Assembly (NCBI RefSeq): GCF_002285285.1
Contig: NZ_NSJF01000006.1
Span: forward strand, 62,001-126,000
From: Vandammella animalimorsus
GTDB lineage: Bacteria; Pseudomonadota; Gammaproteobacteria; Burkholderiales; Burkholderiaceae_C
Length of the DNA: 64,000 nt
Direction: 5' to 3'
Both the position numbers and the translations under genes were made by a program. This document shows positions 1-8,236 of this stretch, in pieces. The notes beneath the pieces are model-generated. The model was not told the DNA's origin and searched no databases. It worked only from the letters and a program-made list of their open reading frames with translations. The first letter of the stretch is position 1, and the number at the start of each line of letters is the position of its first letter.

Positions 1-30
1 TCTGTGCTTCATTCAGCGCATGAATCCGCC

Positions 31-1086
31 TCATGCGCCTGGGCTGTCCGTCACTTCCACCAGCTCGGTGGGGCTGGAACCCATGTGGAAAACCCGGCAG
101 CGCATGTCCAGCAACACGCGCTTTTGCGCCTCTGCCTGCTCGCGGTTGAGAAAGACAAAGCGCACCTCCTTCAGTGGTTCGCCCTTATCCAAGCGCTTGT
201 TGAAGCGCCAGTGCAAAATCTGCGCCACTTCACGCGGGGCAATGTCAATGCCCGGATCGGCCCAGGCGGTCACATCCAGCGTCTGCGTTTCGGCCTGGTA
301 GTGCATGGACTGGATAATGCCTTGGCCCTGCTGGAAATAGTCTTGCTCCTCGGGATTCACAGAAAAACCCGTCATGCCACTGGCCAACGCTCCGTAGGTG
401 GTCAGCTTCGGCTTGGCGGCTCGCGCCATTTGCCATTGCGCGGGGTATGTTGCCTGCTTGAAGGCCAACTCATCAATGATCGCGGGCGCGCGGCCCACCA
501 GCATCCGTCCGTCCCCCAGATCACGCTGCGTGGACCAGGCTTGCCAGTACACCGATGGGTCTTCGTAAGCGGTCTCCACCTCGCTCTTGCGCACGATGCG
601 AATCAGATCGCCGATATAGGCCAGCGGCGGGCTGGGGGCAAAGCCGTTACGACCCCGATCCATCACCAGATCCAACACATCGAAGTGGTCACAGAGAAAG
701 TCCACCAGCGAGTGGGCCGCTGCAAAACTGGTTTGCGCTCGAGACAGTGCTTGATCATCCAGAAAGTCGGTTAAATCAAGGGCGATGCAGTGAGCGTGAC
801 CAAAGGTATTTCTTTGCTTGTCACCACGCCGTTGCTCGTCGTAGGTAAGCAGAAAAATTTTCCCGAACTGATCTGGTGAGGAGAAAAGCAAGTCTCTTAA
901 AGCGGGGTTGGTGTATATGTCCGGCGTGGGCGGGCCTTCTTTTTCGGTTTTGCCGTACTCCAATTTTCCATTGGCCTTCAAGTTGTGTGCAGGCATCCAC
1001 TGCTCAATCAGCGCAGTCGCCACCTCGGCCAAAGTGTACCGAGGCGACAAGACGCATTGCATGCGAATCAAAAATGGGGGCCTCAT
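31..1086 (-). CDS. Conserved hypothetical protein with a broken paralog beside it
   Basis: I do not recognise the family. The product is about 351 residues, soluble, with no signal peptide or membrane segment. The start is taken at the ATG at 1086, which has GGAA six bases upstream; an in-frame ATG at 1098 and a TTG at 1107 are alternatives. Residues 7-45 (IRMQCVLSPRYTLAEVATAL and following) align with the broken paralog directly upstream at 1147-1407, so this is the intact member of a tandem duplication. Tandem copies of unknown soluble proteins are common for immunity genes of contact-dependent toxins, but no toxin gene is visible and the window edge is 30 bases beyond the stop, so that role is only a guess. 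Confidence 0.7.
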   Translation of the reverse strand: MRPPFLIRMQCVLSPRYTLAEVATALIEQWMPAHNLKANGKLEYGKTEKEGPPTPDIYTNPALRDLLFSSPDQFGKIFLLTYDEQRRGDKQRNTFGHAHCIALDLTDFLDDQALSRAQTSFAAAHSLVDFLCDHFDVLDLVMDRGRNGFAPSPPLAYIGDLIRIVRKSEVETAYEDPSVYWQAWSTQRDLGDGRMLVGRAPAIIDELAFKQATYPAQWQMARAAKPKLTTYGALASGMTGFSVNPEEQDYFQQGQGIIQSMHYQAETQTLDVTAWADPGIDIAPREVAQILHWRFNKRLDKGEPLKEVRFVFLNREQAEAQKRVLLDMRCRVFHMGSSPTELVEVTDSPGA

Positions 1087-1146
1087 TTTTATTTCCATAA
1101 AAATCAATACTCTAATTGGGCTCCACTCTACCCAGAATAATGGCTT

Positions 1147-1407
1147 TCAGCGTAGCTTTGGAGGCAAATGATCTGCCACCATGAAGCACAGCTTTCGGGT
1201 GTTTGGATTGGCATAAATATCTCGAATGGGCGCTTTTTAGGTCTCAACCCATTTTTCGTCGCGCTCGTAATCAAAACCACCCTTGGCCACGAATTGATGC
1301 TCAGGCCTCCATTTTTCTAACAGGGCTGTGGCCACATCTGCCAAAGTGTGCTTGGGTGCCAGTGCGCAGCGAATGCTGATGTGATGGGGGTTTCTGACAT
1401 GCTTCAT
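1147..1407 (-). pseudogene. Truncated, nonsense-interrupted paralog of the preceding hypothetical gene
   Basis: An open frame from the ATG at 1407 reads MKHVRNPHHISIRCALAPKH and continues through TLADVATALLEKWRPEHQF. It aligns with the N-terminus of the intact gene at 31-1086 and stops at a TAA at 1237-1239 after 56 residues. In the same frame past that stop the homology resumes (DIYANPNTRKLCF against DIYTNPALRDLLF) until a TGA at 1147-1149. A full-length family copy has therefore lost its 3' two thirds and gained an internal stop. A short product of about 56 residues could still be made, but nothing suggests it is functional. Confidence 0.7.
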
Positions 1408-1595
1408 TTGCTTGAAGGCTCCAATGTGATGGCCCGCTTCAATGGCTTGCTGGCAGTCTGCAGCCCATCCCCAATCGATTCTTTCCCTCCCCCGCGCCAA
1501 GATGCTGAAGCGGTTTTGAGACGCGATCGATCAGGCAGCAGGCCTGCCGCCAATGGGCGGCCTGCCTGCAACCAGCGCCGCCAGGGCAGGCGGCC

Positions 1596-2375
1596 TCATT
1601 CGCCCAGGTAGGCCGCGCGCACTTTGGGGTCGTGCAGCAGTTGCGCGGCTGGGCCTTGCAGGATGACCTGGCCCGATTCCATGACGTAGCCGCGCTGGCT
1701 CAGCTGCAGCGCCAGTTTGGCGTTTTGCTCGATGAGCAAGATGGTCACGCCCGATTGGGAGATGCCGCGCACGACTTCGAAGATTTTCTCGACCATGATG
1801 GGCGCCAGGCCCATGGTGGGCTCGTCCAGCAGCAGCAGCCGGGGCTTGGCGAGCATGGCTCGGCCCATGGCCAGCATTTGCTGCTCGCCGCCCGAGAGGG
1901 TGCCGGCCGTCTGGCGGCGGCGTTCGGCCAGGCGCGGGAACATGGCATAGACGTGCTCAGTGTCCTGCGCAATGGCGGCCTGGTCGCGGCGGCTGTAGGC
2001 GCCCATGAGCAGGTTTTCCTCGATGGTCAGCTGAGGGAAGATGCCGCGCCCCTCGGGCACCATCACCAGGCCCTGGCGCACCAGGGTGTAGCTGGGTTTG
2101 CCAAGCAGGCTTTGGCCCAGGTAGCGGATGTCGCCGCTGGCGGCGGGCACCAGGCCGCAGATGGCGCGCAGCGTGGTGCTTTTGCCCGCGCCGTTGGCGC
2201 CGATGAGGGCCACCAGCTCGCCCTGGTGCACGTGCAGATCGAGCTGGCGCACTGCACGGATGCCACCGTAGGCCACGTCCAGGCCGGAGATTTCCAGCAT
2301 GGGCTGGCCAGTGTGCGCCGCGGCGGTGCTGGCCGAGGCCGTGGTCGCTGCTGTTGCGGTAATGCTGTCAGCCAT
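1596..2375 (-). CDS. livF: Branched-chain amino acid ABC transporter ATPase LivF
   Basis: One of two cytoplasmic ATPases that power high-affinity branched-chain amino acid import. Walker A (GANGAGKST) lies near residues 59-67, the signature LSGGEQQ near 160 and Walker B with LLLDEP just after. The length of 259 residues is slightly long because about 25 Ala/Thr-rich residues precede the usual family start. The ATG at 2375 is chosen because GGAGGG lies seven bases upstream; a GTG at 2384 and an ATG at 2300 are alternatives. The start overlaps the end of livG by 8 bases, so the two are translationally linked. It is the last gene of livKHMGF on the minus strand. Confidence 0.95.
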   Translation of the reverse strand: MADSITATAATTASASTAAAHTGQPMLEISGLDVAYGGIRAVRQLDLHVHQGELVALIGANGAGKSTTLRAICGLVPAASGDIRYLGQSLLGKPSYTLVRQGLVMVPEGRGIFPQLTIEENLLMGAYSRRDQAAIAQDTEHVYAMFPRLAERRRQTAGTLSGGEQQMLAMGRAMLAKPRLLLLDEPTMGLAPIMVEKIFEVVRGISQSGVTILLIEQNAKLALQLSQRGYVMESGQVILQGPAAQLLHDPKVRAAYLGE

Positions 2376-3261
2376 GGCGCGCACCCTCCTCTGCTGCGGC
2401 GGCAGCGTCGCTGGCGGGCAGCAGGCCCAGCTCCTGCGCCGCGCCCTTGCCCAGGTAGGCTTCGATGACGGCCGGGTTGCGCTGCACGGTCTGGGGCTCG
2501 CCTTGGGCCAGCACTTTGCCGTATTCCAGCACCAGCACCTGGTCGCACAGGTTCATGACGAGTTTCATGTCGTGTTCGATGAGCAGCACGGTGATGCCAC
2601 TGGCGCGGATCTTCTCGATCAACGCGCGCAGTACCAGGGTTTCCGATGGGTTCATGCCGGCGGCTGGCTCGTCCAGCGCCAGCAGCGTGGGCTCGGTGGC
2701 CAGCGCGCGGGCGATCTCCAGGCGGCGCTGGTCGCCATATGAGAGCGAGGCGGCCACTTCATTGGCGCAGTGGGCAATGCCCACATAGTCCAGCAGCTGC
2801 AGCGCCCGCGCTTCGATGCGCGCTTCCTCGGCGCGGGTGCGCGGCCCGCGCAGGATGGCGCCCAGCACGCCGGCGCGGGTGCGCAGGTGCTGGCCGATCA
2901 TGACGTTTTCCAACGCACTGAGGCTGGAGAACAGCCGGATGTTCTGGAAGGTGCGCGCCAGGCCTTGCTGGGCGATCTGGTGCGGCTTGAGCCGCGTCAA
3001 GTCCACGCCCTGGAACAGGCAGCTGCCCGCCTCGGGCACGTACAGCGCGGTCATGACGTTGAACAGCGTGGTCTTGCCCGCGCCGTTGGGGCCGATCAGG
3101 CCGAAGATCTCGCCCTGACGGATGGTGAAGCCCACGTCATCGAGCGCCTGCAGGCCGCCAAAGCGCTTGCTCAGGCCGCTGGCCACGAGCAGCGGCTGGC
3201 CGATGGCCGGGCGCGCCGGGCTGGCGCTGGCTGCGGTGGTGGTGGTCGATGCCTGCATCAT
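2368..3261 (-). CDS. livG: Branched-chain amino acid ABC transporter ATPase LivG
   Basis: Second ATPase of the branched-chain importer, 297 residues. Walker A (GPNGAGKT) is near residues 57-64. The signature reads LSYGDQRRLEIARAL, the LSYG form typical of LivG rather than LSGGQ, followed by LLALDEPAAGMNP. The C-terminus carries the KVLAQGEP segment seen in LivG proteins. Its ATG overlaps the livM stop codon (ATGA at 3258-3261). An Ala-rich N-terminal extension of about 20 residues resembles the one on LivF and appears lineage-specific. Confidence 0.95.
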   Translation of the reverse strand: MMQASTTTTAASASPARPAIGQPLLVASGLSKRFGGLQALDDVGFTIRQGEIFGLIGPNGAGKTTLFNVMTALYVPEAGSCLFQGVDLTRLKPHQIAQQGLARTFQNIRLFSSLSALENVMIGQHLRTRAGVLGAILRGPRTRAEEARIEARALQLLDYVGIAHCANEVAASLSYGDQRRLEIARALATEPTLLALDEPAAGMNPSETLVLRALIEKIRASGITVLLIEHDMKLVMNLCDQVLVLEYGKVLAQGEPQTVQRNPAVIEAYLGKGAAQELGLLPASDAAAAAEEGARHG

Positions 3262-4382
3262 GCTCCGCGCCCCCCTTGCTGGTTGGCGTGCAGCTCACGC
3301 TTGCGCACGGCCGAGGGCCACAGGCCTTCGGGGCGGAAGATCATCACCAGCACCAGCGCCAGGCCAAAGAGCAGCATGCGGATGGCGTCCGGGTCGATCA
3401 CCACGGCGCCAAACAGGCTGTGCTGCAGCGGCTCGACCACGGCGCGCAGGAATTCCGGGAACACGGCCAGCAGCAGCGCGCCGACGATCACGCCAGGCAC
3501 GTGGCCCATGCCGCCGAGCACCACCATGCACAGGATGGCAATCGATTCGGTCAAGCCGAAGCTCTCGGGGCTGACGAAGCCCTGCATCGAGGCGAACAGG
3601 CAGCCGGCCACGCCGCCAAAAGATGCGCCCATGGCAAAGGCCAGCAGCTTGATGTTGCGGGTGTTGATGCCCATGGCCTTGGCGGCCACTTCATCCTCGC
3701 GCACGGCCTCCCAGGCGCGGCCGATGCGCGAGTTCTGCAACCGCACGCAAATGAAGACGATCAGCAGCACCAGCGCCATCAGCAGGTAGTAGTACTTCTC
3801 CGGCCCGGTGATGCGCCAGCCCAGGATGGTCTCGGCCCGGCCGAAGGCGAAGTCGCCGACGCGGAAGGTGTCGATGCGGTTGATGCCCTGCGGGCCGTTG
3901 GTGATGTTGACCGGCGCATCCAGGTTGTTCATGAAGATGCGGATGATTTCGCCAAAGCCCAGCGTGACGATGGCCAGGTAATCGCCGCGCAAGCCCAGCA
4001 CCGGAAAGCCCAGCAGCATGCCCGCCAGCGCCGCCAGCATCACGCCCAGCGGCAACACGACCCAGAACGGCAGATGCAGGCCAAAGTGCGGCGAGGCCAG
4101 CATCGCCCAGACGTAGGCGCCCACGGCATAGAAAGCGATGTAGCCCAGGTCGAGCAGCCCGGCAAAGCCCACGACGATGTTCAGCCCCAGTGCCAGCATC
4201 ACGTACAGCAGCGCGAAGTTCAGGATGCGCACCCAGCCCTGGCCGGCCACGCTGCCCAGCACGAAGGGCAGCACCAGCAGCACCGCGCCGATGAGCAGCG
4301 TGCCCAGCCAGACGCGAGCCGGAATGGCCCGGCGCTGCGGCGCGCCGGGCTCGGGTCGAGAGGGATTGGATACAGCGCTCAT
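3258..4382 (-). CDS. livM: Branched-chain amino acid ABC transporter permease LivM
   Basis: Inner-membrane permease, 374 residues, about ten hydrophobic segments starting near residue 25. The family motif GYIAFYAVGAYVWAMLAS occurs near residues 81-98, and the coupling loop EDEVAAKAMGINTRNIKLLAFA near residue 220 contacts the ATPases. It forms the pore with LivH. Both ends overlap neighbours by four bases (ATGA with livH upstream and livG downstream), so expression is coupled. The substrate is presumed to be leucine, isoleucine or valine from the family; the sequence alone cannot exclude other amino acids or amides. Confidence 0.95.
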   Translation of the reverse strand: MSAVSNPSRPEPGAPQRRAIPARVWLGTLLIGAVLLVLPFVLGSVAGQGWVRILNFALLYVMLALGLNIVVGFAGLLDLGYIAFYAVGAYVWAMLASPHFGLHLPFWVVLPLGVMLAALAGMLLGFPVLGLRGDYLAIVTLGFGEIIRIFMNNLDAPVNITNGPQGINRIDTFRVGDFAFGRAETILGWRITGPEKYYYLLMALVLLIVFICVRLQNSRIGRAWEAVREDEVAAKAMGINTRNIKLLAFAMGASFGGVAGCLFASMQGFVSPESFGLTESIAILCMVVLGGMGHVPGVIVGALLLAVFPEFLRAVVEPLQHSLFGAVVIDPDAIRMLLFGLALVLVMIFRPEGLWPSAVRKRELHANQQGGRGA

Positions 4383-5308
4383 GCCCGGTCTCCTGCACGC
4401 TCACCCAGCAGGCCGGATGGGCGGAAAATCAATACCGCGATCAGCACGATGAAGCTGAACACGTCCTGGTAATGGCTGCCGAACACGCCGCCAGTCAGAT
4501 CACCGATGTAGCCCGCGCCCAGGGCCTCGATCAGGCCCAGCAGCAAGCCGCCAAGCATGGCCCCGGGCAGGTTGCCGATGCCGCCGAGCACCGCCGCCGT
4601 GAACGCCTTGAGGCCAAGCATGAAGCCCATGGTGTACTGGGCCACGCCGTAGTAGGCGGTGATCATCACGCCGGCCACGGCCGCCAGGGCCGAGCCGATC
4701 AGGAACGCAGCGGAGATCACGGTATTGATGTTCACGCCCATCAGCCCGGCCACCTCGCGGTTTTGCGCCGTGGCGCGCATGGCCGTGCCCAGCCGGGTCT
4801 TGAGCACCAGCAGCAGCAACGCGCCCATGATGAGCGCGGCGCTGGCGATGATGCCGATTTGCAGCAGGCTGATGCGCGCCTGGCCCAGCTGCAGCACCAC
4901 CGGCTCGATGACGTGCGGGAAGTTCAGATAGCCGCGCCCCCAGAACATCATGGCCAGGTTCTGGATGATGATGGACACGCCGATGGCGGTGATCAGCGCC
5001 GCCAGCCGTGGCGCGCGGCGCAGCGGGCGGTAGGCGTAGCGCTCGGCCGTCCAGCCGATGGCCATGCACACCGGGATGGCCGCCAGCAGCGCCAGGCCCA
5101 GCAGCGCCAGCGCCGGCCAGGCCGCGCCGCCGCCGGCCAGCGCCAGCACCACGCTGGTGGCCACCATGGCGCCCACCATGACCACATCGCCATGCGCGAA
5201 GTTGATCAGGCCGATGATGCCGTACACCATGGTGTAGCCCAGCGCCACCAGCGCATAGACGCTGCCGACCGTCAGCCCATTGATGATTTGTTGCAAAAAG
5301 GTATCCAT
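4379..5308 (-). CDS. livH: Branched-chain amino acid ABC transporter permease LivH
   Basis: Inner-membrane permease partner of LivM, 309 residues. The N-terminus MDTFLQQIINGLTVGSVYAL is the classic LivH start, and NREVAGLMGVNINTVISAAF is the cytoplasmic coupling loop. The ATG at 5308 is chosen over a frame that remains open to 5407, because the extension (RRFSFVFFLLVVFFRCG and beyond) is not family-like and GGAG lies upstream of 5308. It is separated from livK by 183 bases holding a strong hairpin (5416-5460). Confidence 0.95.
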   Translation of the reverse strand: MDTFLQQIINGLTVGSVYALVALGYTMVYGIIGLINFAHGDVVMVGAMVATSVVLALAGGGAAWPALALLGLALLAAIPVCMAIGWTAERYAYRPLRRAPRLAALITAIGVSIIIQNLAMMFWGRGYLNFPHVIEPVVLQLGQARISLLQIGIIASAALIMGALLLLVLKTRLGTAMRATAQNREVAGLMGVNINTVISAAFLIGSALAAVAGVMITAYYGVAQYTMGFMLGLKAFTAAVLGGIGNLPGAMLGGLLLGLIEALGAGYIGDLTGGVFGSHYQDVFSFIVLIAVLIFRPSGLLGERAGDRA

Positions 5309-5415
5309 GCGGGAGCGCTCCAGGCCCCGGGGCCGCAGACGGCCACAGCGGAAGAAAACGACGAGAAGAAAAAAGACGAAAGAAAAGCGCCGCCAGGGCG
5401 AGCCCATCCATCAGA

Positions 5416-5460
5416 GCTGCCCGCTGCCGCCACGCAAAGTGCGCAGCGGCAGCGGGCAGC
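5416..5460 (-). other. Strong hairpin in the livK-livH spacer
   Basis: Perfect 15-base arms (GCTGCCCGCTGCCGC and its complement) flank a 15-base loop. The hairpin follows the livK stop in the direction of transcription and lacks a U-run. It is therefore better read as an mRNA-stabilising or attenuating structure than a full terminator. Such an element would let the binding protein be made in excess over the membrane parts, as is common for ABC importers. That function is inference. Confidence 0.55.
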
Positions 5461-5491
5461 TTCGTGCAGCAAGATCAATGCGGCGGCGGGC

Positions 5492-6634
5492 TTATTTGGC
5501 CGAATCCACCATGGTCTTGACCATCTCCCACTTGCCGTCCTTGACCTGGTAGATGGTCACCGACACCTCGTTGAGATCGCCGCGCTCGTCGTAGGCGATG
5601 TTCTCGCTGGTCGCGCCGCTGCGCTTGAGGCCGGCGAGCTTGCTCAGGTACTTCTCGGGCTTGGCCGAGCCGGCCTGCTGCATGGCGCTGATCATGTTCC
5701 AGGCGCCGTCGTAGGCATAGGGCGAGTACACGCCAGGCTCCTTGTTGAAGCGCTTCTTGTAGGCCTCAGCGAACTTGCCGCCCTGGGCCATGCTGTCGAT
5801 GGGCACGCCCGCCAGCGAGGCATAGGTGCCGTTGGCCGTGTCGCCGGCCAGGCGCAGGAAGGTGTCGCTGCGCGTCATCTCGCCCGAAACCAGCGGGGCC
5901 TTGATCTCCAGCGTGGCCATCTGGCGGCGCATCGGGCCCGATTGCGCATCCAGCCCGCCGAAGAAGATCGCATCGGCGTTCTTGGCCTTGATGTTGGTCA
6001 GGATGGCGGTGAAGTCGCTGGCCTTGTCGGTGGTGTACTCACGCGCCACGACGGTGCCGCCAGCGCGCTGCACGGCCTTGGCCACCTGGTCGGTCAGGCC
6101 CTGGCCATAGGCGGTGCGGTCGTCGATCAGGGCAATGTTCTTGGCGCCCAGATCCTTGACCATGAACACGCCCACGGCCGCGCCCTGCTGCGTATCGCTG
6201 GTCATCATGCGGAAGGTCGTGTCGTAGCCCTGCTGGGTGTACTCGGGCGAGGTCGCCATGGCAATCTGCGGCAGGCCCGCGTCGTTGTAGATGCGCGAGG
6301 CCGGGATGGTCGTGCCCGAGTTGAAGTGGCCCAGCACGCCCTGCACGCCTTCATCGACGATTTGCTGGGCGACCTGCACGGCCGTGCGCGGGTCGGCCTG
6401 ATCGTCCTTGGAGACCAGCTCGAACTGGGCCTTGGAGCCATCGAGCTCAATGCCTTGCGCATTGGCCTCCTCCAGCGCCAGCTGCAAGCCGTTGCGCATG
6501 TCTTCGCCATAGTGGGCCTGCGGGCCAGTCAGCGGCGCGGCAAAGCCCAGGCGCACAGTCTCGGCCTGGGCCGGGGCGGCCAGCGCGCAGGCTGCGGCCA
6601 TGCTGGTGGCCAGCAGTTTGAATGTCGTCTTCAT
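5492..6634 (-). CDS. livK: Branched-chain amino acid ABC transporter periplasmic binding protein
   Basis: Periplasmic binding protein of the Leu/Ile/Val family, 380 residues. The start at 6634 has AAAGGAG upstream and begins a Sec signal peptide (MKTTFKLLATSMAAACALAA, cleavage after PAQA). The mature part opens VRLGFAAPLTGPQAHYGEDM, the ligand-domain start of the type I fold, and contains GHFNSGTTIPAS and SPYAYDGAWNM motifs. It is the first gene of livKHMGF. It delivers the amino acid to LivHM. The open frame extends to 6694 but lacks a signal sequence before residue 21. Confidence 0.95.
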   Translation of the reverse strand: MKTTFKLLATSMAAACALAAPAQAETVRLGFAAPLTGPQAHYGEDMRNGLQLALEEANAQGIELDGSKAQFELVSKDDQADPRTAVQVAQQIVDEGVQGVLGHFNSGTTIPASRIYNDAGLPQIAMATSPEYTQQGYDTTFRMMTSDTQQGAAVGVFMVKDLGAKNIALIDDRTAYGQGLTDQVAKAVQRAGGTVVAREYTTDKASDFTAILTNIKAKNADAIFFGGLDAQSGPMRRQMATLEIKAPLVSGEMTRSDTFLRLAGDTANGTYASLAGVPIDSMAQGGKFAEAYKKRFNKEPGVYSPYAYDGAWNMISAMQQAGSAKPEKYLSKLAGLKRSGATSENIAYDERGDLNEVSVTIYQVKDGKWEMVKTMVDSAK

Positions 6635-7004
6635 GGTCGTTGACTCCTTTGATGCAAGGTGAAAAGCCCACGGGCATGGCCGCAGGCATGGCAATGAGGG
6701 AAGCGATTATGGCCTTGACGGGGTGCGCCGCACGCATAGCCAAGGCGCGCTCATAGGGAAAGCGAGGATGCCCTTGCCCTGCCATCCGGCCTTCAGAGGC
6801 AGCCGTAATCCCTCCATGGCCACAAATGCCTTGCGGCGTATTGCGAAAAGGTGAAAAATCCAAAGGCCGCTTTGCAGCAGCCCCTTCGGGGCAGTTCGGC
6901 ATTGCTCCAAAAGCATTGCCTCAATGCCCAATCAAAATAAAAACCATAACAATAAAATTAATTCTTAACCAATGAAAACCTTTTGATATTCCCATGGATT
7001 CAAG
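6635..7004. other. 370-base spacer between livK and a divergent secreted-protein gene
   Basis: No convincing gene is seen. The left part must carry the livK promoter on the minus strand. The right end (about 6935-6995) is A/T-rich, unlike the flanks, and probably holds the promoter for the plus-strand gene at 7005. A small GCCCCTTCGGGGC hairpin with a UUCG loop lies near 6880-6894; it has no U-run and no assigned role. Confidence 0.5.
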
Positions 7005-7514
7005 ATGACTTCATCCAATATTCTGCACAAACCATTCCTGGCAGGCGCATTCCTGAGCATTTTCGCTGGAGTGACGATCGCGCAAGTACAAGTGTACAAA
7101 TGCGGCAACACCTACAGCCAGACCCCTTGCGGCCACAATGCAGAAAAAATCGTGGTGACTCCGGCCTACCAATCGCCGCAACAGACTGACCACCAAGATT
7201 CCTACACGCCAACGAGCCGAACCGAGAAGCTGCACCAGCAAATTCGCGCCAGCCAAGACAAACGGCGGCTGCATGACTTGCAAAACCATCTGATTCCCAA
7301 CCTGAGGCGAAAAATCGCCGCAGACACCGAGGCGTGCGAGAAATCCATTTCTGATCGGGACAGAAGCAAAATCTATTGGCTAAAAAATGTGGCCAAGCAA
7401 AACAAAAAAGAAATGGAAGAAATGCTCAATCAATGCCAAAAGAAGGCCGATGCCATGACGGCCAAGCTGCGCCGCCTGGAGGAGGAGGCGCAGGGCTTGT
7501 CCTTATCAAAATAA
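7005..7514 (+). CDS. Secreted DUF4124-like protein, first of a tandem pair
   Basis: 169 residues. An N-terminal hydrophobic signal (FLAGAFLSIFAGVTIAQ) is followed by VYKCGNTYSQTPCG, the short beta motif that opens DUF4124-type periplasmic proteins. The rest is highly charged, helical and probably coiled coil (residues 70-165), with two further cysteines (ACEKS, NQCQK). Function is unknown. The next gene is a close paralog, and the last 76 bases of the two genes differ at only three positions. The DNA is clearly less GC-rich than its neighbours, suggesting transfer or relaxed selection. Confidence 0.8.
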   Translation: MTSSNILHKPFLAGAFLSIFAGVTIAQVQVYKCGNTYSQTPCGHNAEKIVVTPAYQSPQQTDHQDSYTPTSRTEKLHQQIRASQDKRRLHDLQNHLIPNLRRKIAADTEACEKSISDRDRSKIYWLKNVAKQNKKEMEEMLNQCQKKADAMTAKLRRLEEEAQGLSLSK

Positions 7515-7636
7515 TTTCCAAGAAGTCGGCGGCATAGGGCTGCCTTCTTGCCTCTTGCTGCCTGCATTTTTACAAGCATTCATCATAAGACAGAATTTTT
7601 CAACATCCAAAACAAGAGACTTCTCGGGGAATCAAA

Positions 7637-8140
7637 ATGCCTTCATTGAATTTTTGCCACAAAAATTTCTTGACCAGCGCATTGCTGATTGCTCTCGCTG
7701 AAGCTGCAGGCGCACAAGTTTACAAATGCGGCAATACCTACAGCCAGACTCCCTGCGGGGAAAACTCACAAAAAATAGCGATTTCCCCAACCAGCTCATC
7801 GCAGCCACCATCAGATGATCAAGGCGTCCAGCCACAAACCACCCAAGCCGAGAAGCTGCGCCAGCAAATCCGCGCCAGCCAAAACAAGCGGCGACTGCAT
7901 GATTTGGAAAATTACCTGATTCCCAACCTCAAAAGAAAGATCGCTGCAAACAGCGAAAAATGCAATCAAGCCATTTCCGATCTAGAGAGCAGCAAAATCT
8001 ATTACATGAAAAATGTCGCCATATTGAATGCCAGAAAAATGCATGACATCACCCAACAATGCCAAAAAAATGCCGATGCCATGACAGCCAAGCTGCGCCG
8101 CCTGGAGGAGGAGGCGCAGGGCTTGTCCTTATCGAAATAA
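7637..8140 (+). CDS. Secreted DUF4124-like protein, second of a tandem pair
   Basis: 167 residues, paralog of the gene 122 bases upstream. It has a signal peptide (FLTSALLIALAEAAGAQ), then VYKCGNTYSQTPCGENSQKI and a charged helical C-terminal two thirds ending LRRLEEEAQGLSLSK, identical to the first copy. The four cysteines are conserved between copies, consistent with two disulfides in the periplasm. GGGGAA lies a few bases before the start. Whether the pair forms an operon or uses separate promoters cannot be decided. It converges on putA across 96 bases in which I see no clear terminator. Confidence 0.8.
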   Translation: MPSLNFCHKNFLTSALLIALAEAAGAQVYKCGNTYSQTPCGENSQKIAISPTSSSQPPSDDQGVQPQTTQAEKLRQQIRASQNKRRLHDLENYLIPNLKRKIAANSEKCNQAISDLESSKIYYMKNVAILNARKMHDITQQCQKNADAMTAKLRRLEEEAQGLSLSK

Positions 8141-8236
8141 TCTCCAAAAGGCAGGATGGGCCAGGGCTGCTTTTTGCGCTTTGCAGGCCATGCCCAAACA
8201 CTTCTTCTCATTCACACCGAGATCTTGATCAAACCC

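Noticed and set aside
4472-6643. A 723-codon plus-strand frame opposite livH and livK
   Set aside because: It is antisense to conserved transporter genes and has no domain or ribosome site.
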